Below are positions 7,436 through 15,908 of a DNA stretch of 34,233 bases, in pieces. The DNA is from JARRQJ01 sp963761035 (lineage in GTDB: Bacteria > Pseudomonadota > Gammaproteobacteria > DRLM01), in contig CAVXFH010000001.1 in NCBI GenBank assembly GCA_963761035.1, positions 1-34,233 of the forward strand, in the 5' to 3' direction. The notes under the pieces are model-generated. The model worked only from the letters and a program-made list of their open reading frames with translations, made no database searches and was not told where the DNA came from. Made by a program: the position numbers and the translations under genes. Position 1 is the first letter of the stretch; each line of letters opens with the position of its first letter.

Positions 7436-7736
7436 CTTGCGATTCACGCCGCGAAGCACTCTATATGGCAACCGTTTAGGCGTTGCGATCTCGAGTTGCC
7501 GCTTAGAACAAAATTAGGCATTGGAAAGCCGAGCGTCGCGCCCGCAGAAATCAAATTTATTGCAGAAACTCCTCAGCAGACTTTACTAAGATCGCAGCGG
7601 TAGTAAAAAGGGGGAGCAGGTCAAGGTATATTGCCCGGAATATCTGCCCCCGGATACCCGGCTATGCCGACTGGCCGCGATCTCACAAACCCAATATAGA
7701 GGCAATCGCATCGAATAGGCGTCATGCGGTCGCTAC

Positions 7737-7753
7737 TTTATAGCTTCTTTATA
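7737..7753 (+). promoter_or_regulatory. Predicted KdpE operator
   Basis: The sequence TTTATA-GCTTC-TTTATA is a six-base direct repeat with a five-base spacer. In E. coli the KdpE site upstream of kdpFABC is TTTATA, five bases, TTTACA, so the match is in both sequence and spacing. If TATCCT at 7796-7801 is the -10 box, transcription would start near 7808, placing this site at about -71 to -55, the region KdpE is reported to protect in E. coli. The start site is inferred, not known. Confidence 0.6.
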
Positions 7754-7832
7754 AGTCTGCCCCCACTCTTTACAACCATTTTATTCGGCTTGTCCTATCC
7801 TGATTGCGTTTGCAAGTTTCGGAGGGATTCTC

Positions 7833-7925
7833 ATGGACATCGTCTGGATTGCGCTGCTCGGCGCCTTTTATCTGCTGCTGGTCTTCCTCGCGCTCGGCTT
7901 CGAGCGGCTGTCGCCGCGGAGGTGA
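7833..7925 (+). CDS. Small membrane ORF upstream of kdpF (30 aa)
   Basis: A 30-residue reading frame with an excellent GGAGGG Shine-Dalgarno. It encodes a single hydrophobic helix, VWIALLGAFYLLLVFLALGF, followed by a positively charged tail ERLSPRR, so the C-terminus would be cytoplasmic. Its stop codon is one base before the kdpF start, and the kdpF Shine-Dalgarno GGAGGTGA lies within its last codons, implying translational coupling. It differs from KdpF, which is the next frame. Comparable tiny frames precede kdpF in other proteobacteria, in my recollection, usually unannotated. A role as an extra KdpFABC stabiliser or as a leader peptide is inference. Confidence 0.6.
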   Translation: MDIVWIALLGAFYLLLVFLALGFERLSPRR

Positions 7926-7926
7926 T

Positions 7927-8016
7927 ATGAATATGTTCTATCTCGTCGGCGGTGGCGTCGCTCTTTTGATGTTCGGTTATCTGCTTTATGCCCTGGTAAG
8001 GGCGGAGGACTTTTAG
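7927..8016 (+). CDS. kdpF: K+-transporting ATPase subunit KdpF
   Basis: 29-residue single-span lipid-like subunit that stabilises the KdpFABC complex in the inner membrane. The sequence MFYLVGGGVALLMFGYLLYA followed by LVRAEDF is the usual KdpF pattern: one glycine-rich helix, a short cytosolic turn, and a charged end with the conserved E-D/K-F finish. It starts two bases after the upstream small frame ends, with GGAGGTGA as ribosome site, and its TAG stop abuts the kdpA ATG with no gap. Length is normal for the family. Too short for most automatic gene finders. Confidence 0.9.
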   Translation: MNMFYLVGGGVALLMFGYLLYALVRAEDF

Positions 8017-9810
8017 ATGACGACTCAATCCTGGTTTTTGCTTGCGGCCTACCTCGCTGTACTCCTGGCGGCGGTCAAGCCGCTGGGCCTCTACATGGCT
8101 AAGCTGATGGACGCCCCGGGCTGGCAGCCCATGGCGCGGTTTGAAAGCCGGGTATTCCGCTGGTGCGGCATCGGCGAAGAAATGAACTGGCGCCAGTACG
8201 CCCTGGCTGTGCTGCTGTTTAGCCTGGTCGGGTTCATCGTGGTGTACGTCCTGCAGCGCTTGCAGGCGTGGTTGCCGCTTAATCCGCAACACCTCGGCCC
8301 GGTGTCGGCGGATTCGAGCTTCAACACCGCCATCAGTTTCGTTACCAACACCAACTGGCAGGGATACGGCGGCGAGACCACCATGAGCTATCTCACCCAG
8401 ATGCTGGGGCTGGCGGTGCAGAACTTTCTGTCCGCCGCGGCCGGCATCGCGGTGCTGTTCGCCATGATCCGCGGGTTCGCCCGCCATTCCGCGACCACCA
8501 TCGGCAACTTCTGGGCCGACCTCTGGCGCGTCACCGGCTACCTGCTGCTGCCGCTGTCCTTCATTCTTGCGCTGGCGCTGGTCAGCCAGGGGGTGGTTCA
8601 GAACTTCTCCGCCTACCAGGCCGTGACCACGCTCGAGCCGTTGACGTACGAGACACCCAAACTTGATGAGACCGGTCAGCCGCTAAAGGACGCCGCCGGT
8701 AACCCGCTTAACGAAACGGTCACCGTCACTCAGCAAACCCTGCCCATGGGCCCGGCCGCTTCGCAGATCGCGATCAAGCAGCTCGGGACCAATGGCGGCG
8801 GCTTTTTCAACGTCAACTCGGCGCACCCCTATGAGAATCCCACGGTTCTATCCAACTTCCTGGAACTGCTCGCGATCCTTATGGTTCCGGCGGCGCTTTG
8901 TTACACGTTCGGCAGGGCAGTGGGGGATACGAGGCAAGGCTGGGCCATACTGACGGCGATGACGTTGGTCTTCGCCGGTGCAACCATTGCGACCATGAGC
9001 TTAGAGCAGCAGGGCAATCCACTGCTCGCTAGCTTGGGTACCGAACAGACGCCGAGCTTACTGCAATCGGGAGGCAATATGGAGGGCAAGGAGACCCGCT
9101 TCGGCATAGGTGCCTCGGCGCTGTGGGCCACGGCCACCACCGCAGCTTCCAACGGCTCGGTCAACTCCATGCACGATTCCTACACGCCCCTCGGCGGGCT
9201 GATACTCATATGGATGATCCAGCTCGGCGAGGTGATCTTCGGTGGTGTCGGATCCGGCTTGTACGGCATGCTGGTGTTTGCATTGATGGCAGTATTCATT
9301 GCCGGCCTTATGATAGGCCGCACGCCGGAGTACCTGGGAAAGAAGATTGAGGCCTTCGACATGAAGATGGTGTCGATCGCGATCCTGATGACGCCGGCAC
9401 TGGTGCTACTCGGCACGGCGATCGCCGTGGTGACTGCTGCTGGCAAGGCAGGCATCTTCAACCCCGGCGCGCATGGCTTCTCGGAGGTGCTGTATGCCTT
9501 TTCCTCGGCCGCCAACAATAACGGCAGCGCCTTTGCCGGCCTCGATGCCAACACTCCCTTCTACAACGGCTGGTTGGGTGTCGCCATGTGGTTTGGACGC
9601 TTCGCGGTGATCGTACCGGTGCTGGCCATCGCCGGTTCGCTCGCAGCCAAAAAGCGCGTGGCTCATGGACCCGGCACCATGCCCACCCACGGGCCGCTGT
9701 TCGTCGGTGTGTTGCTGGGTACGGTGTTGCTGGTCGGCGCGCTGACCTATGTACCGGCGCTAGCCTTAGGGCCTGCGGTAGAGCATCTGATGCTCTCGTC
9801 CGCCCGTTGA
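8017..9810 (+). CDS. kdpA: K+-transporting ATPase subunit KdpA
   Basis: 597-residue channel-like subunit of the KdpFABC high-affinity potassium pump, related to the SKT superfamily of K+ transporters. All four selectivity-filter loops are visible: TNTNWQGYGGE at about residue 110, GTNGGGFFNVNSAHPYENP at about 257, NGSVNSMHDSYTPLGG at about 379, and SSAANNNGSAFAGL at about 497. Ten membrane segments surround them. Length is close to the 557-600 usual for the family. GGAGG in the end of kdpF serves as its ribosome site. It sits in the normal position of a complete kdpFABCDE operon and works only together with KdpB, which couples K+ entry to ATP hydrolysis. Confidence 0.97.
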   Translation: MTTQSWFLLAAYLAVLLAAVKPLGLYMAKLMDAPGWQPMARFESRVFRWCGIGEEMNWRQYALAVLLFSLVGFIVVYVLQRLQAWLPLNPQHLGPVSADSSFNTAISFVTNTNWQGYGGETTMSYLTQMLGLAVQNFLSAAAGIAVLFAMIRGFARHSATTIGNFWADLWRVTGYLLLPLSFILALALVSQGVVQNFSAYQAVTTLEPLTYETPKLDETGQPLKDAAGNPLNETVTVTQQTLPMGPAASQIAIKQLGTNGGGFFNVNSAHPYENPTVLSNFLELLAILMVPAALCYTFGRAVGDTRQGWAILTAMTLVFAGATIATMSLEQQGNPLLASLGTEQTPSLLQSGGNMEGKETRFGIGASALWATATTAASNGSVNSMHDSYTPLGGLILIWMIQLGEVIFGGVGSGLYGMLVFALMAVFIAGLMIGRTPEYLGKKIEAFDMKMVSIAILMTPALVLLGTAIAVVTAAGKAGIFNPGAHGFSEVLYAFSSAANNNGSAFAGLDANTPFYNGWLGVAMWFGRFAVIVPVLAIAGSLAAKKRVAHGPGTMPTHGPLFVGVLLGTVLLVGALTYVPALALGPAVEHLMLSSAR

Positions 9811-9826
9811 TTGAGAGGAAACACTC

Positions 9827-11893
9827 ATGTCAGTGACTAAGCTTTCGATGTTTGATCCATCGCTTGTCAAGCCGTCCCTGCTTGATGCGTTGCGCAAGCT
9901 CGATCCACGCGTCCAGCTCCGCAACCCGGTGATGTTCGTGGTGTACGTGGGTAGCCTGCTCGCCACTGCGCTGTGGCTGCAGGCCCTGGTGGGCCGGGGC
10001 GAGGCGCCGGCCTGGTACATCGGTACCACTACCCTGTGGCTGTGGTTCACGGTGTTGTTTGCTAACTTCGCCGAGGCGCTGGCCGAGGGGCGCAGCAAGG
10101 CCCAAGCGGCGGCACTGCGCGGGGTGCAGAAGGCAGCAATGGCCAAAAAGCTGCGCGAACCGCGCTACGGAGCGAGAGTCGACACCGTGCCCGGGGCCGT
10201 GCTGAGGCGCGGTGACGTGGTTCTCGTCGAGGCCGGTGACCTGATCCCCGCCGACGGCGAGGTGATCGAGGGTGTCGCCTCAGTAAATGAGAGCGCCATC
10301 ACCGGCGAATCCGCTCCGGTTATCCGCGAGTCGGGCGGCGATCTGTCCGCCGTAACCGGCGGCACCACTGTGCTGTCCGATTGGATCGTAGTGCGGGTCA
10401 CGGTCAATCCCGGCGAGACCTTTCTCGACCGGATGATCGCTCTGGTGGAGGGCGCCAAACGCAAGAAGACCCCAAATGAAATCGCGCTCACCATCATGCT
10501 GGTGGCCCTAACCCTGGTGTTTTTGCTGGCGACCGTGACCCTGCTGCCCTATTCGCTGTTCGCGGCGGAGGCCGCCAAGGCTGGAGCGCCGGTGACCATC
10601 ACCGCCTTAGTGGCGTTGCTGGTTTGTCTGATCCCGACCACCATCGGCGCGCTGCTCTCGTCCATCGGCATTGCCGGTATGAGCCGTATGCTCGGCGCCA
10701 ACGTCATTGCCACCTCCGGGCGCGCAGTGGAGGCGGCCGGTGACGTGGACGTCCTGTTGCTCGATAAGACTGGCACCATCACACTCGGCAATCGCCAGGC
10801 GGCGGCGTTTCTACCGGTCCGCGGCGTGCCCGAACAACGTTTGGCCGATGCCGCGCAGCTCGCCTCACTCGCCGATGAGACGCCGGAGGGCCGGAGCATT
10901 GTGGTGCTGGCCAAGCGGCGTTATAACCTGCGAGAACGCGATATTCACAGGCTCGGCGCATCCTTTGTGCCTTTCTCCGCGCAGACGCGCATGAGCGGCG
11001 TGGATCTCGAAGGGCGCGAGATCCGCAAAGGCGCCACGGACGCCCTCCGCAAATATATTGAGACCCGCGGCGGCACCTTTTCCAAGGAGGTGTCGCAAGT
11101 GGCGGACGAGGTGTCGCGACGCGGCAGTACCCCGCTGGTGGTGGCCGAAAATGCGCGCGTACTCGGGGTGATCGAGCTCAAGGACATTGTAAAGGGTGGC
11201 ATCAAGGAACGCTTCGCCGAGCTGCGTCGCATGGGCATAAAGACCGTGATGATCACCGGCGACAACCGCCTTACTGCCGCGGCGATTGCCGCCGAGGCAG
11301 GTGTGGACGATTTTCTCGCCGAGGCCACGCCCGAAACCAAGCTGGCGCTGATCCGCCGATATCAAGACGAGGGCCGCCTGGTGGCGATGACCGGCGACGG
11401 CACCAATGACGCCCCGGCGCTGGCGCAGGCCGACGTTGCCGTGGCCATGCACAGCGGCACCCAGGCGGCCAAGGAAGCGGGTAATATGGTCGACCTCGAC
11501 TCCAATCCCACCAAGCTGATCGAGGTAGTGGAGATTGGAAAACAAATGCTGATGACACGCGGTTCGCTGACCACATTCAGCATCGCCAACGACCTTGCCA
11601 AGTATTTCGCCATCATCCCCGCCCTCTTTGCGGGGGTTTATCCTCAGCTCAATTCGCTTAACATCATGGGGCTCGCGAGCCCCGAGTCCGCGATCCTCTC
11701 CGCAGTGATCTTCAACGCGCTGATCATCGTCGCGTTGATCCCGCTGGCGCTTAAAGGCGTCACATATCGGCCGCAGGGGGCCGCAATGGTGTTGAGGCGC
11801 AACCTGTTGCTGTACGGTGCTGGCGGTGTGATCGTGCCGTTTGTGGGGATCAAGATCATCGACATAGGCCTGACAACGCTGGGTCTGGTTTGA
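9827..11893 (+). CDS. kdpB: K+-transporting ATPase subunit KdpB
   Basis: 688-residue P-type ATPase (type IA), the energising subunit of KdpFABC. The phosphorylation motif DKTGT has its aspartate at about residue 313, matching Asp307 of E. coli. The actuator loop TGES places its serine at residue 162, the serine that is phosphorylated to shut down E. coli KdpB at high K+, so that control may be conserved. The hinge motif GDGTNDAPALAQADVAVAM lies near residue 523. Seven membrane segments are expected. AGGA about eight bases before ATG 9827 supports the start. It follows kdpA by 16 bases and precedes kdpC by 13, in one transcript. Confidence 0.97.
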   Translation: MSVTKLSMFDPSLVKPSLLDALRKLDPRVQLRNPVMFVVYVGSLLATALWLQALVGRGEAPAWYIGTTTLWLWFTVLFANFAEALAEGRSKAQAAALRGVQKAAMAKKLREPRYGARVDTVPGAVLRRGDVVLVEAGDLIPADGEVIEGVASVNESAITGESAPVIRESGGDLSAVTGGTTVLSDWIVVRVTVNPGETFLDRMIALVEGAKRKKTPNEIALTIMLVALTLVFLLATVTLLPYSLFAAEAAKAGAPVTITALVALLVCLIPTTIGALLSSIGIAGMSRMLGANVIATSGRAVEAAGDVDVLLLDKTGTITLGNRQAAAFLPVRGVPEQRLADAAQLASLADETPEGRSIVVLAKRRYNLRERDIHRLGASFVPFSAQTRMSGVDLEGREIRKGATDALRKYIETRGGTFSKEVSQVADEVSRRGSTPLVVAENARVLGVIELKDIVKGGIKERFAELRRMGIKTVMITGDNRLTAAAIAAEAGVDDFLAEATPETKLALIRRYQDEGRLVAMTGDGTNDAPALAQADVAVAMHSGTQAAKEAGNMVDLDSNPTKLIEVVEIGKQMLMTRGSLTTFSIANDLAKYFAIIPALFAGVYPQLNSLNIMGLASPESAILSAVIFNALIIVALIPLALKGVTYRPQGAAMVLRRNLLLYGAGGVIVPFVGIKIIDIGLTTLGLV

Positions 11894-11906
11894 AGGAGTA
11901 AATACC

Positions 11907-12476
11907 ATGACTGCTCAATTACGTTCCGCCTTATCGCTGTTTGCGGTACTCACCGTTGTCACCGGGATCGTGTATCCGCTTGCAGTCACTGGCCTTGCCC
12001 AGGTCCTGTTTCCGCGGCAGGCCAACGGCTCGATTGTCACAGTCAATGGCACGGCCGTCGGTTCAGCGCTGATCGGCCAGCAATTCAGCTCGCCGCGCTA
12101 TTTCTGGGGACGCCTGTCGGCCACCGGGGTCCATCCCTACAACGCCGCGGCGTCCGGCGGCTCGAACCTCGGACCGCTTAATCCGGCGCTCACCGATGCG
12201 GCAAAGGCGCGTATTGGGGCACTCAGGACCGCTGATCCCGACAATATCGCGTCGGTACCGGTCGACCTGGTAACTGCCTCCGGCAGCGGACTTGATCCCG
12301 AGATATCACTGGCGGGCGCGTATTATCAGGCGCCACGGATTGCGAAGGCACGCGGACTGCTGGAGGAACAAGTGCGGGTGCTGATTGAAGACCATGCCAG
12401 GCGACCTTGGCTCGGCGTGTTCGGGGAACCGCGGGTGAACGTACTCACGCTTAATCTGGCGCTCGACAAGACATAG
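11907..12476 (+). CDS. kdpC: K+-transporting ATPase subunit KdpC
   Basis: 189-residue KdpC, anchored by one N-terminal membrane helix (about residues 7-30) with its bulk in the periplasm, where it assists KdpFABC assembly and ATP/K+ affinity. Family blocks are clear: VVTGIVYPLAVTGLAQVLFP in the helix, IGQQFSSPRYFWGRLSAT, the SGGSNLGPLNP loop, and VTASGSGLDPEISLAGAYYQ with RVLIEDHARRPWLGVFGEPR before the end. Length equals the family norm of about 190. AAGGAG seven bases before the ATG supports the start. Confidence 0.96.
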   Translation: MTAQLRSALSLFAVLTVVTGIVYPLAVTGLAQVLFPRQANGSIVTVNGTAVGSALIGQQFSSPRYFWGRLSATGVHPYNAAASGGSNLGPLNPALTDAAKARIGALRTADPDNIASVPVDLVTASGSGLDPEISLAGAYYQAPRIAKARGLLEEQVRVLIEDHARRPWLGVFGEPRVNVLTLNLALDKT

Positions 12477-12485
12477 GATTATACG

Positions 12486-15191
12486 ATGGATCAAGACGAT
12501 CATCGGCCGAACCCTGAACTCCTGCTGGCCGACGCACGCGCGCAGGGCGGCACAGGGAGTCATGGCCGGCTAAAGATACTGTTCGGCGCCTCCCCGGGTG
12601 TCGGCAAGACCTACAGCATGTTACTGGAGGCCCGCCGCCTCAAGGCCGAGGGGCGCGACGTGGTGGTGGGCGTGGTCGAAACCCACGGCCGTGCGGAGAC
12701 TGCGGCCCTGCTCAAGGGACTGGAGATCCTGCCGCGTAAAGCGGTGGACCACCACGGCCGAACGCTGGAAGAGTTCGATCTCGATGGAGCCCTCACACGC
12801 AAGCCGGCCATCCTGCTGGTCGACGAACTCGCTCACAACAATGCCCCGGGTTCGCGGCACCCCAAGCGCTGGCAGGACGTCGAGGAGTTGCTCGCCGCCG
12901 GCATAGATGTCCTCAGCACCGTCAACGTGCAGCACATCGAAAGCCTAAAGGACATCGTCGGCGGGATCACGGGAATCCGAGTGAGCGAGACGATTCCGGA
13001 TCATGTCTTCACCGACGCGGATGAAGTGGTGCTGGTGGACCTGACGCCGGACGACCTCCTAACACGCCTGCGGGAGGGTAAGGTCTACATTCCGGAGCAG
13101 GCGCAGCGCGCCATCGAGAACTTCTTCCGCAAGGGCAATCTCATTGCACTGCGCGAGCTAGCCTTGCGCCAAACCGCGGACCGGGTGGATGACGAGATGC
13201 GCAGCTTCCGCCGCAGGCTTGCCGCGGCGCCGGTGTGGCGGACGCGCGATACGTTAGTCGCCTGCATCGGACCGGGGGACGTGGACGAAAAGGTAGTGCG
13301 CACCGCAGCGCGTCTCGCCGCGAAGCTCGACGCCACCTGGTATGCGGTCTACATCGAGACACCCAAACTGCAGCGCCTGCCAGGGGCACAGCGCGCCGCG
13401 ATCATGAAGACGCTTCACTTGGCCCAGCAGCTTGGCGCCGAGTCCGTAACATACTCGGCGCAGGACCCTGTTCAGGCCGTGCTCGATTTCGCCCGCCATA
13501 ACAATCTCGGCCGCATCGTGGTTGGCCGCAGTACCCGGCGCGACCTACGCCATTTCCTGCGCGGCTCCTTCAGTCAGCGGTTGGCGTCGCGCTCCCCTGA
13601 CATTGACCTTATCACCGTGGCGCGCGAGGAGCAGCGCCCTCAGCGTGCACCTCCGCGAGACGGAACCGAACATACCGAAGCGCTGCGCCGCCGGCGTCGC
13701 TGGGATTACGTCTATACATTCCTGATCTGCACAGGTATCACGTTGGGCGCACTGCCGCTGCTCGGATATTTCGAGCTCGCCAACATCGTGATGCTGTTTC
13801 TGCTAGGAGTGGTAATCGTCGCTTATCGGTTCGGGCGGGGGCCGGCGGTACTGATGGCATTTCTGTCGGTGGCCGCTTTCGATATCTTCTTCGTTCCACC
13901 GCGGTTCAACTTCGGGGTCAGCGACGTGCAATACCTGCTGACCTTCATAGTCATGCTCATCGTTGGCTTAGTGACTGGGCATCTCACAGCGGGACTACGT
14001 TATCAAGCTCGGGTGGCGACAACTCGTGAGGAACGCGCGCACAGCCTCTATGAGGCAGCCAAGGCCCTGTCCTCCGCGCTGGTGGAACAACAGGTCGTCG
14101 ATGTCAGCGGGGTTTTTCTCCGATCGGGCTTCCACGCTAAAACCGCCGTTCTACTGCCGGATGCCTCGGACAAACTCCAACCGCCGCCCGCCGCACAGGA
14201 GCCTGCGCCGGCCTATGACCTGGCCGTCGCACAGTGGTGCTTTGACAAGAGCGAACCCGCCGGCCCGGGCAGCGACACGCTGCCTGCCGCCGCGCAGCTC
14301 TACCTGCCGCTGAAGACGCCGATGCGGGTGCGCGGCGTCCTGGTTATCGAGCCCGAAAACCCGCAGCAGTTGCTGTTGCCTGAACAGCGCCGGCTGCTTG
14401 ATACTTTTGCTGCCTTGGTCGCCATTGCTCTCGAGCGGGTACATTTCGTATCGGTCGCTCAGGAAACCCTGGTACAGATGGAATCCGAGCGCCTGCGCAA
14501 CACACTGCTGGCGGCGATCTCCCACGATCTGCGAACGCCGCTGACGGGGCTGGTGGGTATGGCGGAGACTCTTGCTTTGGAATTGTCCTCGGACAAATCG
14601 GCCATAGCGGACCAAGCGGAGATCATTCGCGTACAGGCCCACCGCATTACCGACATGGTCAATAATCTTCTCGATATGGCTAAGCTGCTGTCGGGCGACG
14701 TCAAGCCTCATAAGGATTGGCAGTCGTTCGAGGAAATCGTAGACGGGGCCTTGAAGATTCTCGAGCCATCGCTCAAGGGGCATCCACTCCAGGTTGCGCT
14801 GGCGGAGGATATGCCGCTGATCCGCTGCGATGCTATTCTTATAGAGCGTGTACTGGCCAACCTGCTTGATAATGCCCAGAAGTACACGCCGCCCGGGACC
14901 ACCATCGGAATACGTGTCGAGCCGGTCGATGACGAGTTGCAGGTCGAGGTATGGGACGAAGGTCCCGGCATTCCACCCGGAAAGGAGCGTGTCATCTTCC
15001 ATAAGTTTGCGCGCGGCCAAAAGGAATCCGCCATTCCGGGCGCGGGTCTCGGGCTAGCGATCTGCGATGCGATAGTCACGGCCCACGGCGGCAGGATTTG
15101 GGCGGAGAACCGCGTCCCTCGCGGCGCGCGCTTTATCTTCGCTTTGCCAGTGGAGCTGCAACCTCTTGTTGAACCGGAGGGGCAGACATGA
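12486..15191 (+). CDS. kdpD: Osmosensitive K+ channel histidine kinase KdpD
   Basis: 901-residue sensor kinase that activates KdpE when K+ is limiting. In order: a KdpD N-terminal domain with Walker A GASPGVGKT (residues 34-42), a universal-stress-like domain at about 250-375, four membrane helices at about 405-505, a GAF-like region at about 520-650, then the kinase core. The phosphoacceptor is His680 in AAISHDLRTPLTGLVG. ATP-binding boxes are NLLDNAQKYTP, DEGPGIP and GAGLGLAICDAI. Length matches E. coli KdpD (894). It follows kdpC by nine bases. Its stop TGA overlaps an ATG in the pattern ATGA that would couple kdpE translation, but that ATG's frame closes after eight codons. Confidence 0.96.
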   Translation: MDQDDHRPNPELLLADARAQGGTGSHGRLKILFGASPGVGKTYSMLLEARRLKAEGRDVVVGVVETHGRAETAALLKGLEILPRKAVDHHGRTLEEFDLDGALTRKPAILLVDELAHNNAPGSRHPKRWQDVEELLAAGIDVLSTVNVQHIESLKDIVGGITGIRVSETIPDHVFTDADEVVLVDLTPDDLLTRLREGKVYIPEQAQRAIENFFRKGNLIALRELALRQTADRVDDEMRSFRRRLAAAPVWRTRDTLVACIGPGDVDEKVVRTAARLAAKLDATWYAVYIETPKLQRLPGAQRAAIMKTLHLAQQLGAESVTYSAQDPVQAVLDFARHNNLGRIVVGRSTRRDLRHFLRGSFSQRLASRSPDIDLITVAREEQRPQRAPPRDGTEHTEALRRRRRWDYVYTFLICTGITLGALPLLGYFELANIVMLFLLGVVIVAYRFGRGPAVLMAFLSVAAFDIFFVPPRFNFGVSDVQYLLTFIVMLIVGLVTGHLTAGLRYQARVATTREERAHSLYEAAKALSSALVEQQVVDVSGVFLRSGFHAKTAVLLPDASDKLQPPPAAQEPAPAYDLAVAQWCFDKSEPAGPGSDTLPAAAQLYLPLKTPMRVRGVLVIEPENPQQLLLPEQRRLLDTFAALVAIALERVHFVSVAQETLVQMESERLRNTLLAAISHDLRTPLTGLVGMAETLALELSSDKSAIADQAEIIRVQAHRITDMVNNLLDMAKLLSGDVKPHKDWQSFEEIVDGALKILEPSLKGHPLQVALAEDMPLIRCDAILIERVLANLLDNAQKYTPPGTTIGIRVEPVDDELQVEVWDEGPGIPPGKERVIFHKFARGQKESAIPGAGLGLAICDAIVTAHGGRIWAENRVPRGARFIFALPVELQPLVEPEGQT

Positions 15192-15206
15192 TTCGGGAGA
15201 ACACCC

Positions 15207-15899
15207 ATCGATAGCCAGAGAAACGTACTCATCGTCGAGGACGAAAAGGCGATTCGGCGCTTCGTGCGCCTAGCCCTCGAGGCGGAGGGCTTTCGCGTTT
15301 TCGAGGCGGAGACATTGCAGCGCGGTATCATCGAAGCGGGCACACGCAAGCCGGATCTGGTGATCCTGGATCTGGGTCTTCCGGATGGCGAAGGCCTCGA
15401 TTTTATTCACGCCGTGCGAGCCTGGGGCCATTTCCCCATCATCATCCTGTCCGCCCGCAGCGAAGAGTCGGACAAGGTGGAGGCGCTGGATGCCGGTGCC
15501 GACGATTACCTCGCCAAGCCCTTCGGCGTGGCGGAACTGCTGGCGAGGGTCCGGGCGGCGCTGCGGCGACAGGCGCACCGGGGAGAAGCTCAGGAACCCT
15601 TGCTGCGCTTCGGCGACGTGACTGTCGACCTAATGAATCGCCGCGTTTCCAAAGCCGAGCGCGAAGTGCATCTCACACAAATTGAGTTTCGCCTGCTCAA
15701 CGCACTGGTGAGCCACCCTGCCAAGGTACTGACACACCGGCAGATCCTACGTGAAGTCTGGGGGCCGGCGTTCAGCGAACACAGCCACTATCTCCGCATC
15801 CACATGGCGCATCTGCGCCAGAAGCTGGAAGACGACCCGGCGCGGCCGCGCTTTCTGCTGACAGAAACGGGAATCGGTTATCGCTTTATGCCGAGCTAA
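15207..15899 (+). CDS. kdpE: Response regulator KdpE, start codon anomalous
   Basis: OmpR-family regulator of the kdp promoter. The receiver contains NVLIVEDEKAIRRF (acidic pocket), VILDLGLPDGEG with the phospho-aspartate at 15369-15371, LSARSEESDKVEALDAGADD and YLAKPFG. The winged helix ends in ILREVWGPAFSEHSHYLRIH and TGIGYRFMPS. The true frame has no ATG, GTG or TTG before 15264, yet a start there would remove strand 1 and the acidic pocket. Counting from ATC at 15207 puts the aspartate at residue 55, close to Asp52 of E. coli KdpE, and GGGAG lies seven bases before that ATC. Either translation begins at AUC, or one base too many occurs in the ACCC run at 15203-15206, which would otherwise join the ATG at 15188 (overlapping the kdpD stop) to this frame. 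Confidence 0.9.
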   Translation: MDSQRNVLIVEDEKAIRRFVRLALEAEGFRVFEAETLQRGIIEAGTRKPDLVILDLGLPDGEGLDFIHAVRAWGHFPIIILSARSEESDKVEALDAGADDYLAKPFGVAELLARVRAALRRQAHRGEAQEPLLRFGDVTVDLMNRRVSKAEREVHLTQIEFRLLNALVSHPAKVLTHRQILREVWGPAFSEHSHYLRIHMAHLRQKLEDDPARPRFLLTETGIGYRFMPS

Positions 15900-15908
15900 G
15901 ACGGGCTA

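Larger units (their letters stand above)
7321..7832. promoter_or_regulatory. Upstream region of the kdp operon
   Basis: This 512-base stretch contains no gene that I can support. It holds a terminator-like hairpin at 7385-7435 and, near its 3' end, the predicted KdpE operator (7737-7753) and a possible -10 box TATCCT at 7796-7801 without a good -35, as expected of an activator-dependent promoter. The middle part (7440-7730) shows no structure I recognise. Confidence 0.5.
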
